Assembly: GCA_044228435.1 (NCBI GenBank)
Contig: JBGAUW010000003.1
Span: 248,001-312,000, forward strand
Source of the DNA: Bog-950 sp044228435
Lineage (GTDB): Bacteria > Bacteroidota > Bacteroidia > Chitinophagales > LD1
DNA length: 64,000 bases
Direction of reading: 5' to 3'
A program made the translations under genes and the position numbers. The notes under the pieces were generated by a model. It was not told the origin of the DNA, did not search any database, and saw only the letters and a list, made by a program, of their open reading frames with translations. Shown here in pieces: positions 35,439 through 44,602 of this stretch (the stretch's first letter is position 1; each line of letters begins with the position of its first letter).

Positions 35439-36557
35439 CTACGAGTTTATCATTACCGGCATTACCAGCATCAACAAGTCTTCGTTGTCGTTCTTTTCGG
35501 TAGGGCGAAGAACGCCTGCGCGGGTTGGAGTAGAAAGTTCGATTTCAATATCGTTGCTATCTAACACACCCAACATTTCTATCAAGAAACGGGCGTTAAA
35601 ACCAATTTCGATATCGGTGCCTTCGTAGTTGCAGGTTAATCTTTCAGTTGCTTCGTTGCTGAAGTCCAAATCCTGGGCAGATATTTTCAGTTCACTGCCG
35701 GCTATTGATAACACAACCTGGTAAGTGGTTTTGTTAGAATAGATAGATATACGACGCATAGCGTTCTGTAACTCTAAACGGTTAATGGCTAAGGTGTTTG
35801 GATTGTTTTGAGGGATAACCGCGTTGTAATCCGGGTAGTTAGCATCAATCAGGCGACAAATCAATTTCGTGTTATCGAAAGTGAAGAAGGCGTTTGATTT
35901 ATTGTAAGAAACGTTTACACCAGAGTCGGTAGTTGGTAGCGACGACTTAAGCAAACCAAGGGCCTTTTTAGGCACTATAAACTGGGCAGCCTTGCTTGCC
36001 TTTACATCGCTGCGGCCAAGCTTAACCAGCTTGTGTGCATCGGTAGAAACGAAGGTCATACCATCGGGCGATACCTGGAACAATACACCCGTCATAGCCG
36101 GGCGTAAATCATCGCTACTAACGGCAAATAATGTTTTAGCAATGGCATTGGCTAAAGCGCCTGCCGGTATATTAATTTCGGTAACCGATTCCGGTTGTGG
36201 GATTTTTGGAAAATCATCGGCGTTCTCACCGCTTAGTTTATAGCGACCGGTTTCAGATGTAATTTCTATACCAAAGGTCTTAGGGTCTACTTTAAAAGTA
36301 AGCGGTTGCTCAGGCAAAGTCTTAAGGGTATCCAGCAATATGCGGGCAGGTATGGCTATGCGGCCGCTGTCCTTAGCTTCTACCTTTAGTTCCGTGCTCA
36401 TGCTGGTTTCAAGGTCGGTAGCAAAAACAGTCATTTGACCGTTCTTAATTTCAAACAAAAAGTCTTCCAATATCGGCAATACCGAGTTAGAGTTAATTAC
36501 ACCACTAATCGTCTGCAGGCTCTTAAGCAAGGTGGTGGTAGATACAATAAATTTCAT
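35439..36557 (-). CDS. dnaN: DNA polymerase III beta subunit (sliding clamp), 372 aa
   Basis: Ring-shaped clamp that tethers replicative polymerase to DNA. The three-fold repeated clamp architecture is recognisable: N-terminal MKFIVSTTTLLKSLQTISGVI, VLPILEDFLFEI and ATDLETSM; the middle domain FAVSSDDLRPAMTGVLFQV and VSTDAHKLVKL; and the C-terminal MLVMPVMINS, which matches the usual M-P-M/V-R/N ending. Length is standard. It has its own -7 box TATATTTG and a terminator. Neither dnaA nor recF is adjacent, so this copy is not in the classical dnaA-dnaN origin context. Confidence 0.95.
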   Translation of the reverse strand: MKFIVSTTTLLKSLQTISGVINSNSVLPILEDFLFEIKNGQMTVFATDLETSMSTELKVEAKDSGRIAIPARILLDTLKTLPEQPLTFKVDPKTFGIEITSETGRYKLSGENADDFPKIPQPESVTEINIPAGALANAIAKTLFAVSSDDLRPAMTGVLFQVSPDGMTFVSTDAHKLVKLGRSDVKASKAAQFIVPKKALGLLKSSLPTTDSGVNVSYNKSNAFFTFDNTKLICRLIDANYPDYNAVIPQNNPNTLAINRLELQNAMRRISIYSNKTTYQVVLSIAGSELKISAQDLDFSNEATERLTCNYEGTDIEIGFNARFLIEMLGVLDSNDIEIELSTPTRAGVLRPTEKNDNEDLLMLVMPVMINS

Positions 36558-36579
36558 GCGGGGGTCTTTAGTTTTGCGA

Positions 36580-36587
36580 CAAATATA
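36580..36587 (-). promoter_or_regulatory. Candidate -7 promoter box TATATTTG for dnaN
   Basis: Exact TAnnTTTG match on the minus strand, 23-30 bases upstream of ATG 36557. A TTG (minus strand, 36615-36613) lies further upstream with a 25-base spacer, longer than usual. Confidence 0.5.
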
Positions 36588-36697
36588 ATTATCGGGCGAA
36601 AATAAAAACCTTCAACTGCTAATAGCATATAGAGGAGTGTAAAGTTTAGTGCTCACTTTAAACATATCCAAAAGTAGCCCTAAACAGGGTCCGTTCT

Positions 36698-36781
36698 ATG
36701 GTTAACCAAGGTTAACATAATTCGGGTTTTGAAAATTTAAATAATTGATTACCAACTGATTGCTTAGGCGATGTTAACCAT
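36698..36781. repeat. Inverted repeat pair upstream of dnaN
   Basis: atggttaac (36698-36706) and its exact reverse complement gttaaccat (36773-36781), extendable to 15 bases with two mismatches, with a 66-base spacer. A second ggttaac follows the first arm in direct orientation (36710-36716). Confidence 0.5.
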
Positions 36782-36903
36782 GGAACCGTTCCGGGTTTTG
36801 AGTTAAGGGGCTGGAGTTAAGTATTTTTGGGGGTTTATGTGGGCAATACACTTTAACTCATCTGACTTCAGTAAAGTCACTAATCCAACCTCTCCTATCT
36901 GGC

Positions 36904-36923
36904 TCCCGAGGCAAAGCTCGGGA
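36904..36923. repeat. Short palindromic element
   Basis: Perfect 7-base arms tcccgag (36904-36910) and ctcggga (36917-36923) around gcaaag, inside a repeat-rich gap. Confidence 0.5.
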
Positions 36924-37032
36924 CAGGTTCGCCCATCTTTCCTCTCGCTAAAGGACAGGAAAGAACCTATATGGTGATATGGTGCTCTAAAAATTGCCGG
37001 GTTTGACGGCTCACCAGTTCTTTCGCCATAAG

Positions 37033-37074
37033 GATTGCTTCACCCACTCGCAAAGCTTCTGAGTTCGCAATGAC
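37033..37074. repeat. Dispersed intergenic repeat (gattgcttc...cgcaatgac type)
   Basis: Read on the minus strand it begins gtcattgcgaa and ends gtgaagcaatc, the ends of a repeat I associate with intergenic regions of many Bacteroidota genomes. Only one copy is present in this window. Confidence 0.45.
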
Positions 37075-37085
37075 CCGATTTTTTT

Positions 37086-37104
37086 GTGCGCGCTTCGCGC
37101 GCAC
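37086..37104. terminator. GC-rich hairpin downstream of the AsmA-like gene
   Basis: Perfect arms gtgcgcgc (37086-37093) and gcgcgcac (37097-37104), 22 bases past the stop of the minus-strand gene. The adjoining homopolymer is A-rich on the minus strand rather than T-rich, so its termination strength is doubtful. Confidence 0.45.
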
Positions 37105-37125
37105 TTTGCACACGCCATAGATTAC

Positions 37126-39567
37126 CTACATCAACCCATCCTTCTTCAACCTGTTCTTTGCCCCTGCATCCAGGCCTATTTTAATTTTCTCTTTACCGCC
37201 GCCTTGTACGCGGAGGAACAGGCTGGCGCCGGTTTTGGCGGTTATGCCTATGTTTTCGGGGGTGTAGTTTACATCCTGCTTTTTAAAGTTGTTCCACGGC
37301 ACTTGTATGGTAAGGTCGGCTTTGCCGTTTACTTTGTATTTGCCCTGTATAAACAAGCGCAATACGTTGCTGGCAATTTCCATCCGCTTAATAGTTAGGT
37401 CGGTGCCTACCAGGGTAATGGTATCTTTTATTTCATCGAAGGTTACATTATTAAAATCGCGGTTTTTAAAAATGTATTTGCCTACGTTAGCCAGTGGCTC
37501 GAAGTTGCTGATTTTTCCTCCTTTAAGCGAGAACGAAAAATCGCCCTTCATACTATCCAGTATTGGCGTATAGGAAGTATCGATAGGCGACGAGAAGTTT
37601 ACGTTGGCGCTAAAGTTACCGTTGATGTTATCGGCGGTAACCGCTGTCTGGTAAAAGTTATCGGCGTTTAACATAAACTCCCGCATGTTCACGTTCTTAA
37701 TCTGCACTTTACCGGCCAGCTTATCGTATCCCTTACCACCGGTCATTAATCCGCCATTAACAGTTATGCTTCCTTTACAGGTGTTCAGGTTAAAATCTTT
37801 CAACGCCATACCCTGGGTAGAGATGGTGGCCTCTCCCCTCACCTTCTGCGCTACAAACTTGCGGAAGGTAAAACGGTTGCTGGTAAAGTTTAAGCGCAGC
37901 ACTACATCATCCAGTAATTGGTCGATTGCCTGCGCCGCTGCGGTTGTAGCAGCGCCGGAAGTATCTTTAGGCAGCGCATTTATTTGAGAAAGGTTTTTTT
38001 CGGTCAGTATGCTGCTAAGGTTAAACTGTGGTGCATCTAACACCAGGTTGCCTGTCATTTTCTGATTTTTATTGTTCATCATCCGGGTTACACCATCTAC
38101 ATACCCTTTTACCGAAATTTGATTGCCGTTAAGCGCTGCGCTTAAATCTTTTATTTCCATTTTAAGCTGGTCGAAAACGATATCGCTGTTTAGGTTTGTT
38201 AGCTTCAGGCCCCGTACATCGTAGGCAAAGCCACCGTTGGTAATTTTAAGGTAACCGGTTAAGGTATCTTCACCCTTGCGCTGCGTGGCAGGCAGGTAAG
38301 CGCTTAATACGCCATTATAAGTAAGCGCGAGGTCCAAATCGCCACCGGTTAGTTTACAGCCACCTTTTGGCAATGCTTTATTAATTGCTACCAGCGGTGT
38401 TTTACAAGCGGCCGAAAGCGCGATGCGCAACGCTAGTAAATCGGTAATAACTACGTTTGCCGTAAGCGGTACGCCTTCTACATTTACAGATGCTACATCA
38501 AACTTAAGAGCCGAGTTGTGGTCGTCGTTCTTTACACCCGGTGCTACGTGGTTCATAAACAAACCCTTTAAAGTAAGGTTGGTAAAGTGTATGCCCGAGT
38601 AGGTCATGTTCGCATTGTTCAAATTAAAAGTAGCATCTACCTCTGGTGGAAAATCGGGTTGCACACCACCATGCACCAATACTTTTACATCTACCGAATC
38701 TTTCAGTTCAATACCTTTCATGTAGCCTAATATTACATCTGATAATATTCCTTTCGCCGCATTAAAATCGGCCTTAGGGTTAGTAAATTCTAAATGCAGT
38801 AAACCGGCGGGGGTAGAAAAATCGAAGTAGCCGCTGCCATCGTAAAACTGTTTATTCATTTCGAACTTAGATGGATGTATTACAAATTGCTTTTTAGCAT
38901 TATCGATGCTCACATTCAAATCGAGCCCCGCCAATTGATTTTTAAAGAAGGCCCCTTTATCCTTTTTAAACATCATGCTATCTATTTGCATGCTGCCGTT
39001 TAGGTGCATAATGGGCAAAAGGCCACCGCCCTGGGTTTTGCCTTTCAATTCTACAATAGTAAAACTCATATGTTGCCCGCGTTGCTCCTCGTGAAAAATA
39101 AACTGCAGGTTACGTATGTCTATTTCCTTCATCCGAAAATCCATATTGGGGCCGTCGCCGTTTGGCTTATATCTTAATATATCGGCATTGAGGTAACCGG
39201 TGCTATCGCGTAAAAGAAAAAACTTGGCATCTACCATCTGTATGCTGCTAAAATCTACCTGCTTGCGAAACAGTTGAATCAAATTCATGCGCAGATAAAT
39301 TTTATCGGCCTCAAAAATCTCTTTACCGTAAACTGAATCTTTTACTGATAACTGACGCAGTGTAAGTGCAATACGGGGAAAATCATTCAGCAGGCTCAGC
39401 TGCACCTTATGTATAGTTAATTCTCCTTTTATGTTTTTATCCAGCTTGGCTTTTACCTGTTTTATAAGGTCGGCCTGGTTAACCTCTACATACACAAGAA
39501 TCCCCACTATGAACAAAATGAGCAATACAACAAGGCCGCCGAATACTTTTAAGAGTTTATTTACCAC
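37126..39567 (-). CDS. AsmA-like membrane-anchored protein, 813 aa
   Basis: One N-terminal transmembrane helix (about residues 8-27, LLKVFGGLVVLLILFIVGIL...) followed by a large periplasmic region with the AsmA pattern: helix then ADLIKQVKAKLDKNIKGELTIHKVQLSLLNDFPRIALTLRQLSV near the start, repeated beta-strand segments, and an AsmA-like C-terminal region (about 560-790; GDFSFSLKGGKISNFEPL, FDEIKDTITLVGTDLTIKRM). AsmA-type proteins span the periplasm and are linked to lipid transport and outer-membrane homeostasis. The start is GTG at 39567. The C-terminus is Lys-rich (KNRLKKDGLM). Stands alone. Confidence 0.85.
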   Translation of the reverse strand: MVNKLLKVFGGLVVLLILFIVGILVYVEVNQADLIKQVKAKLDKNIKGELTIHKVQLSLLNDFPRIALTLRQLSVKDSVYGKEIFEADKIYLRMNLIQLFRKQVDFSSIQMVDAKFFLLRDSTGYLNADILRYKPNGDGPNMDFRMKEIDIRNLQFIFHEEQRGQHMSFTIVELKGKTQGGGLLPIMHLNGSMQIDSMMFKKDKGAFFKNQLAGLDLNVSIDNAKKQFVIHPSKFEMNKQFYDGSGYFDFSTPAGLLHLEFTNPKADFNAAKGILSDVILGYMKGIELKDSVDVKVLVHGGVQPDFPPEVDATFNLNNANMTYSGIHFTNLTLKGLFMNHVAPGVKNDDHNSALKFDVASVNVEGVPLTANVVITDLLALRIALSAACKTPLVAINKALPKGGCKLTGGDLDLALTYNGVLSAYLPATQRKGEDTLTGYLKITNGGFAYDVRGLKLTNLNSDIVFDQLKMEIKDLSAALNGNQISVKGYVDGVTRMMNNKNQKMTGNLVLDAPQFNLSSILTEKNLSQINALPKDTSGAATTAAAQAIDQLLDDVVLRLNFTSNRFTFRKFVAQKVRGEATISTQGMALKDFNLNTCKGSITVNGGLMTGGKGYDKLAGKVQIKNVNMREFMLNADNFYQTAVTADNINGNFSANVNFSSPIDTSYTPILDSMKGDFSFSLKGGKISNFEPLANVGKYIFKNRDFNNVTFDEIKDTITLVGTDLTIKRMEIASNVLRLFIQGKYKVNGKADLTIQVPWNNFKKQDVNYTPENIGITAKTGASLFLRVQGGGKEKIKIGLDAGAKNRLKKDGLM

Positions 39568-39955
39568 AAGTTGGGGAGTTTGACGCCGCAGTAAAAATGT
39601 TGTGCCGCAATCCCAAACCTCCCTAAATCCCTCCTAAAGGAGGGACTTCAACAGCCGGTTTAGCGCATACAGCCTTAAGCTACAGCCATCTCTCAAGTGA
39701 ATCTATACAATTTCCTTTCAATAAAATTCCAGGAAGGAAAAGTATGCTAACCCGCTAAACATAATTTTTTGCAGATTGATTTAGAGAGGTTAGTATGGAA
39801 TTTTTCCGGCCCCTGCATCTCTACTGCATAAAACAACACATACCATGCAGAAGATGTTCAAACCCTTTAGAAGCTGTATTAATTTGTCTACTAATTTCTT
39901 TTTGGCTCTTTTCGGCTGCAACCGCGGCATGTTTTCTTACCAGAAAAATTCCATT
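39568..39955. other. 388-base divergent intergenic region with repeats
   Basis: Contains a perfect inverted repeat tccctcct-aa-aggaggga (39628-39645) of a type common between Bacteroidota genes, and most of dispersed repeat copy B (39904-39997). The plus-strand frame is open from 39845, but its residues upstream of ATG 39956 match the intergenic copy A, so I treat them as untranslated. Confidence 0.6.
39628..39645. repeat. Perfect inverted repeat tccctcctaaaggaggga
   Basis: Eight-base arms separated by two bases, embedded in an aatccctcctaaaggagggac context; a palindromic intergenic element rather than a terminator, since no T-run follows. Confidence 0.55.
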
Positions 39956-39997
39956 ATGGCCGCGAAAACCTTTCTTGTTTCGCTCGAAAATAGCTCA
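39904..39997 (+). repeat. Dispersed repeat, copy B, overlapping the macroglobulin start
   Basis: Ungapped match to 33061-33154 with nine mismatches in 94 bases. It supplies the ATG at 39956 and the first 14 codons (MAAKTFLVSLENSS) of the macroglobulin gene, whereas copy A stops after the same peptide. Confidence 0.85.
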
Positions 39998-42900
39998 AAA
40001 AGAATCTTACAATACAAATCAAAACAGCTTCTGAGCGCCGTTACACTTGTTCTACTATCGGTAACCGTAGTAGTTGCCGCCATTACCAACCTGGATATTG
40101 AAACCTTTGAAAGCGACTTTATAAAAACGCTGAAAGAAAAATTTAAGAATTTTTATGCCAACGCTGCACAGGACCGGGTGTATGTGCAAACCGATAAAAC
40201 ATTTTACCAACCGGGTGAGACTATTTGGTTTACGGCCTACGTGCGCGATGAGAAAACATTAAAACCCAGCACCAACAGCGATATTATACATGTTGAATTT
40301 ATAACACCCAAAGGCACCACCGAGAAGCATTTTAAAATAGTAGCTAAGAACGGCGCCGCACAGGGCGATTTTACTTTAAGCGGTCACCCCGGAGGCTTGT
40401 ATAAAATAAAGGCTTACACCGAATGGCAGAAGAACGAAGAGAATAGCTACCGGTTTGAAAAAGAAATAACCGTGCAGAATGTGGTAATGCCCCGGTTAAA
40501 AATGAAAATGGACTTTGAAAAGAAGGCATACGGCAAAGGCGATGAGGTAGTTGCTAAATTGGAGCTGAACACAAACGCAAATAAAGCGTTGGCCAATACT
40601 AAGGTGAAGTTTAAGGCGCAGCTGGATGGTAAAGAACTGAAAGAAAGCAGTGCTACCACTGATGCCGACGGAAAAGTGAATTTAAAATTTACCCTGCCTA
40701 AAGATTTAAACTCGATAGACGGAACGGTAAACGCGCTGATTGAATTTGAAGGCAGCACGGAAAGTATAAGCCGCAGTGTGCCCATTGTGCTGAATAAAAT
40801 TACTATGGAGTTTTACCCCGAAGGCGGCGACATGGTAGCCAATGTAAACAGCAGGGTTGCGTTTAGAGCGCAAAATGAGTTTGGCAAGGCAGCAGATATA
40901 GAAGGGATAATAGTTGATAGCAAAGGCGCCTTTGTTACTAAGTTTAGCAGCTACCACTTTGGTATGGGCACTGTAGAATTTTTGCCTAAAACCGGCGAAA
41001 CCTATATGGCCCGCATTACCAGGCCCGAGGGAATATTGAATGAATTTATTTTGCCCGAGGCCCTAAAGGCCGGTTACGTGTTGCAGGCCAACCCAAGCGC
41101 TACCAACCTGCAGTTAGGCATTAATAGCTGGCAGAGTGAGCAGCTATCGGTAGTAGCGCAAACAAGGGGTAAAATTTACTATGCCAAAGCTTTTAATGCG
41201 GTAAAGGGCGCTAACCAGCTTTATATAAATACGGCGCCGTTTCCTATTGGTGTATCGCAAATTACTTTATTCGATAGCAAAGGTATTGCGCGTGCCGAAC
41301 GCCTGGTTTTTGTAAATAAAAACCAGCAGTTAAACATTGCCATTACTACCGGCAAACAACAATACCAGCCACGCGAAAAAGTGAATATGAACATAAGGGT
41401 AACCGATGAAAACGGTTTACCGGTGCAAGGAAATTTTTCGTTGAGCGTGGTGGATGATAACCTGCTAAGCTTTGCCGATGACAAGCAGGGTACTATACTA
41501 TCGAAAATATTACTGGAGCCCGACCTGAAAGAAAAAGTAGAGGAACCCGATTTTTACTTTAATAAAAAAGAAGAAAAAGCCGACAAAGCATTAGACCTGC
41601 TGATGCTAACCAGCGGATGGAGAAAATACGCCTGGAAACAAATTAATGACGAAGACTTACCAGAGGTAAAATTTGCCGGCGAAAAGGCTGTGTTTAGCGG
41701 AATAGTATACGATGGATATAATGGTAAACCACTACCCGGTACGGAATTAAAATTAACCGCCTCGGGAAAAACAGCCATTACCGATAAAGAGGGAAAATTC
41801 ATCTTTAGCAAATTTGATATTGCATCAAACAACCAGGTTACCATTTCGGCGGTTGGGCACCAAACACAAACGCAAAACATTTACAACTATGGCACTAATA
41901 ACGCTTATTACTTGTACGATGTGCATACCCGCCGTTATATGGAAGAGCAGATACCTATGGCTGGCGGCAGAGTTATGGATATGCAGGAAATGAAAGCGAT
42001 AGATGTAGTAACTGTAACTGCCAGCAAATACGAAAAGAAAAAAGCCGCTGCACCTGCTCCGTTACGAGCCTTAAAAGATGCCGAAAAGAAACCCGCCGAT
42101 GTAGCCGATGATATAGCCCCACTGGAAAAAGAGGAGTTGAATGAAAAAGCCGAAATGGAAGTATTAATAAATGCTAATGTAGGCGATGACCGTCTGGTTT
42201 TTTTTAAGGCGTTTGACAAAAACGTAGAAAACCAAAATGCCGTTACTTTTTACCGGGCTAAAGAGTTTGCCAAGAAAAATTACAGCGCTGCCGATACTAC
42301 CCGCAACGATTTGGCTACTACCGTTTACTGGAACGGTAATATAGTAACTGACCAAAGTGGACGGGCTAAGGTGGAGTTTGTAACCAACGATTTAATCTCT
42401 TCATTTAAAACAACGGTAGAAGGTTTTGGCGAAGATGGCTCGATAGGCCATGCCGAAGCGAATTTTGCCACCGGTATGCCGTTTAGTATAGATGCTAAAA
42501 TACCAACCGAGATGGTTAGCGGCGATAAAATGATGTTGCCGGTATTTTTGAAGAATAATTCGGCAGAAGAAATTCGTGGCAGAATGATGGTAATGGCACC
42601 CAAGCAAATAACTATTACCCATAGCCAAATGGAAGTAACTATACCGGCTTACCAAACCAAAGTGGTTTATATAGAGGCTACTGCTGCCAACCAAATTGGT
42701 GCGGGGAACATGGAAATTAAATTTACATCGGATAAACAGAATGATGCCTTAACACGAGCTGTAAATGTAGTAGCCAAGGGCTTTCCGGCCAGTATAGCGC
42801 TTAGCGGGCAGGATATGCAGAAAGAGTTTGCCATTAACCCGGTGAACGTGGTGCCGGGTTCGATGAAAGTGGATTTTAGCGCTTACCCAAATGTGATGAC

Positions 42901-44365
42901 CGAACTGATGAGCGGAGTAGAATCGATACTGCGCGAACCATATGGCTGCTTTGAGCAAACATCTTCTTCTAACTACCCTAACATAATGGTGTTACAATAT
43001 TTAAAAAGCATGAAGATAGATGACCCCAAGTTAGAGGCCCGAGCCACCAAACTATTAGATGATGGCTACAAAAAACTGACGGCCTTTGAAACTAAAGAGA
43101 ATGGCTACGAATGGTTTGGTGCGGCACCGGCGCACGAGGCATTAACCGCTTACGGATTGATGGAGTTTATGGATATGAAAGGCGTTTACAAAGGCGTAGA
43201 TGATAAAATGATAGACCGCACCGTTAAGCTGCTACTTGAAAAACGCGATGGCAATGGTGGGTTTAAAAAGAATCCGCGCGCATTGGATTCGTTTGGCGGG
43301 GCCGATGAGGATATTACCAATGCGTACATTGTATATGCCCTAAGCGAAGCCGGCTATAAGGATATTGCGAAAGAACTGGCCGCTGTTGAGAAAGAGGCCC
43401 GTAAAAGTAACGACCCTTACCTGATGGCTTTATGCGCCAATGCCTTATTTAATGCAGGCGAAGAGGAACGCGGCGAAAAAATGCTGGCCCAATTAATTAA
43501 TGGGCGCAACGAAGCAGGTTTTTGGACAGGTAAAAAACACTCGATAACCCGCAGCGGTGGCGAAAGCTTAAAAACTGAAACTACCTCGCTGATTTTATTG
43601 GCGCTATTAAAAGCTAAAAGCCCCGATGTGCTTTCGGTAACCAGTGTCGTAAAATATTTAGTAGGTGCGCGCAGCGGTTATGGTGGTTTTGGCTCTACCC
43701 AGGCAACCATACTTGCCTTAAAGGCACTTACCAAGTATGCTGAGTTTAGCAAAAAAACAGATGAGGCCGGCACTATTGAGTTATTGGTAAACGGCGCTGT
43801 AGTAGCCCAAAAAGATTACGCTAAAGGCGAACGCAGTAATGTGGCCATCACCGGCTTAGAAAGCTTTATAAAGCAAGGTAAGCAAAAAATTGAAGTGCGG
43901 TTTAAGGGTTGTAAACAAGCCCTGCCGTATGCTATGAACGTGGCTTACAGCACCTCGCTACCCGAAAGCGCCAAAGAGTGTGTAGTGAGTTTAGAAACCA
44001 AATTAGCGGCGCGGCAAGTGAAGGTGGGCGAAACCCTTCGTCTATCGGCCACGCTTAAAAATAAAACCAACGTGGGCCAGCCCATGACAATGGCTATTAT
44101 TGGCATACCGGCAGGTTTTTCGGCGCAGCCATGGCAACTTAAAGAGATGCAGGAAAAAGGCATCATCGATTTTTATGAAGTAATTGGCAATAACATAGCC
44201 TGCTACTACCGCAGCCTGGCACCCGGACAACAAAAACAGGTAAACCTTGATTTAAAGGCCGAAATACCCGGCGAATACGATGCCCCTGCATCATCTGCCT
44301 ATTTATACTACACCAGCGAACATAAAAACTGGGCAGCCACCGATAGGGTGTTTGTGAATCCGTAG
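39956..44365 (+). CDS. Bacterial alpha-2-macroglobulin family protein, ~1469 aa
   Basis: Large periplasmic protease-trap family. After MAAKTFLVSLENSSKR a hydrophobic segment (LLSAVTLVLLSVTVVVAAI, about 25-45) acts as signal anchor; there is no lipobox. Then come an MG2-type domain (DRVYVQTDKTFYQPGETIWFTAYV), further macroglobulin domains, a carboxypeptidase-regulatory-like segment (FSGIVYDGYNGKPLPGTELKLTA ..., about 580-650), the A2M domain (FFKAFDKNVENQN ... TTVYWNGNIVTDQSGRAKVEF), and a thioester-containing alpha-helical domain with YGCFEQTSS: C998 and Q1001 form the CxEQ thioester. I chose ATG 39956 because the upstream codons lie in a dispersed repeat. Well separated from the M1 peptidase gene that follows. 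Confidence 0.9.
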   Translation: MAAKTFLVSLENSSKRILQYKSKQLLSAVTLVLLSVTVVVAAITNLDIETFESDFIKTLKEKFKNFYANAAQDRVYVQTDKTFYQPGETIWFTAYVRDEKTLKPSTNSDIIHVEFITPKGTTEKHFKIVAKNGAAQGDFTLSGHPGGLYKIKAYTEWQKNEENSYRFEKEITVQNVVMPRLKMKMDFEKKAYGKGDEVVAKLELNTNANKALANTKVKFKAQLDGKELKESSATTDADGKVNLKFTLPKDLNSIDGTVNALIEFEGSTESISRSVPIVLNKITMEFYPEGGDMVANVNSRVAFRAQNEFGKAADIEGIIVDSKGAFVTKFSSYHFGMGTVEFLPKTGETYMARITRPEGILNEFILPEALKAGYVLQANPSATNLQLGINSWQSEQLSVVAQTRGKIYYAKAFNAVKGANQLYINTAPFPIGVSQITLFDSKGIARAERLVFVNKNQQLNIAITTGKQQYQPREKVNMNIRVTDENGLPVQGNFSLSVVDDNLLSFADDKQGTILSKILLEPDLKEKVEEPDFYFNKKEEKADKALDLLMLTSGWRKYAWKQINDEDLPEVKFAGEKAVFSGIVYDGYNGKPLPGTELKLTASGKTAITDKEGKFIFSKFDIASNNQVTISAVGHQTQTQNIYNYGTNNAYYLYDVHTRRYMEEQIPMAGGRVMDMQEMKAIDVVTVTASKYEKKKAAAPAPLRALKDAEKKPADVADDIAPLEKEELNEKAEMEVLINANVGDDRLVFFKAFDKNVENQNAVTFYRAKEFAKKNYSAADTTRNDLATTVYWNGNIVTDQSGRAKVEFVTNDLISSFKTTVEGFGEDGSIGHAEANFATGMPFSIDAKIPTEMVSGDKMMLPVFLKNNSAEEIRGRMMVMAPKQITITHSQMEVTIPAYQTKVVYIEATAANQIGAGNMEIKFTSDKQNDALTRAVNVVAKGFPASIALSGQDMQKEFAINPVNVVPGSMKVDFSAYPNVMTELMSGVESILREPYGCFEQTSSSNYPNIMVLQYLKSMKIDDPKLEARATKLLDDGYKKLTAFETKENGYEWFGAAPAHEALTAYGLMEFMDMKGVYKGVDDKMIDRTVKLLLEKRDGNGGFKKNPRALDSFGGADEDITNAYIVYALSEAGYKDIAKELAAVEKEARKSNDPYLMALCANALFNAGEEERGEKMLAQLINGRNEAGFWTGKKHSITRSGGESLKTETTSLILLALLKAKSPDVLSVTSVVKYLVGARSGYGGFGSTQATILALKALTKYAEFSKKTDEAGTIELLVNGAVVAQKDYAKGERSNVAITGLESFIKQGKQKIEVRFKGCKQALPYAMNVAYSTSLPESAKECVVSLETKLAARQVKVGETLRLSATLKNKTNVGQPMTMAIIGIPAGFSAQPWQLKEMQEKGIIDFYEVIGNNIACYYRSLAPGQQKQVNLDLKAEIPGEYDAPASSAYLYYTSEHKNWAATDRVFVNP

Positions 44366-44367
44366 TG

Positions 44368-44503
44368 CTTCGACTGCGCCCGCCTGAACGGAACGGGCAA
44401 GCTCAGCATGACCAATTCGCGGAAGCATGTCAGTCTGAGCGTAGTCGAAGACAAGTGCTTCCGCCAGCGCAAATGCCGCACTTCGACTACGCTCAGTGTG
44501 ACA
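44368..44503. repeat. Cluster of three dispersed repeats (cttcgactacgctcag family)
   Basis: Copy 1, cttcgactgcgc (44368-44379), is split from its gctcagcatgac end (44401-44412) by a ~21-base insertion. Copies 2 (44428-44450, minus) and 3 (44481-44503, plus) are inverted 23-base arms with two mismatches and could form a long hairpin. The cluster begins 2 bases after the macroglobulin stop. Translating it gives the LSVVEV and HTERSRS peptides typical of spurious Bacteroidota ORFs. Confidence 0.8.
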
Positions 44504-44531
44504 TTTGCTTTTATTCTCAACCCGCTTAACA

Positions 44532-44561
44532 GAGCTTATAGGTTTAAACACCTGTAAGCTC
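44532..44561. terminator. Hairpin, possible terminator after the macroglobulin gene
   Basis: Arms gagcttataggt (44532-44543) and acctgtaagctc (44550-44561), one mismatch, 6-base loop, followed on the plus strand by ttaccttttcc. The T content after the stem is weak. Confidence 0.5.
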
Positions 44562-44572
44562 TTACCTTTTCC

Positions 44573-44580
44573 TACATTTG
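44573..44580 (+). promoter_or_regulatory. Candidate -7 promoter box TACATTTG for the M1 aminopeptidase gene
   Basis: Exact TAnnTTTG match, 22-29 bases upstream of ATG 44603; no clear -33 TTG at standard distance. Confidence 0.5.
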
Positions 44581-44602
44581 CCCCCTCATAAATTTACAGT
44601 TC

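Larger units (their letters stand above)
36558..37125. other. 568-base intergenic region rich in short repeats, no gene seen
   Basis: Between dnaN and the AsmA-like gene. From dnaN outward: the dnaN promoter; a pair of inverted ggttaac-containing repeats (36698-36781); a hairpin tcccgag-gcaaag-ctcggga (36904-36923); a dispersed repeat with gattgcttcaccc...gttcgcaatgac (37033-37074); and a hairpin gtgcgcgc-ttc-gcgcgcac (37086-37104). No open frame looks coding. Confidence 0.6.

Noticed and set aside
36558..37125. Replication origin next to dnaN
   Set aside because: No TTATCCACA-type DnaA boxes or dnaA gene were seen; only short inverted repeats.
39845..39955. Longer N-terminus of the macroglobulin protein
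   Set aside because: These codons lie partly in a dispersed repeat also present in an intergenic region, and the signal anchor is complete from ATG 39956.
44303..44551. Minus-strand small ORFs after the macroglobulin gene
   Set aside because: They translate dispersed repeats (HTERSRS, LSVVEV) and overlap the end of a well-supported gene.
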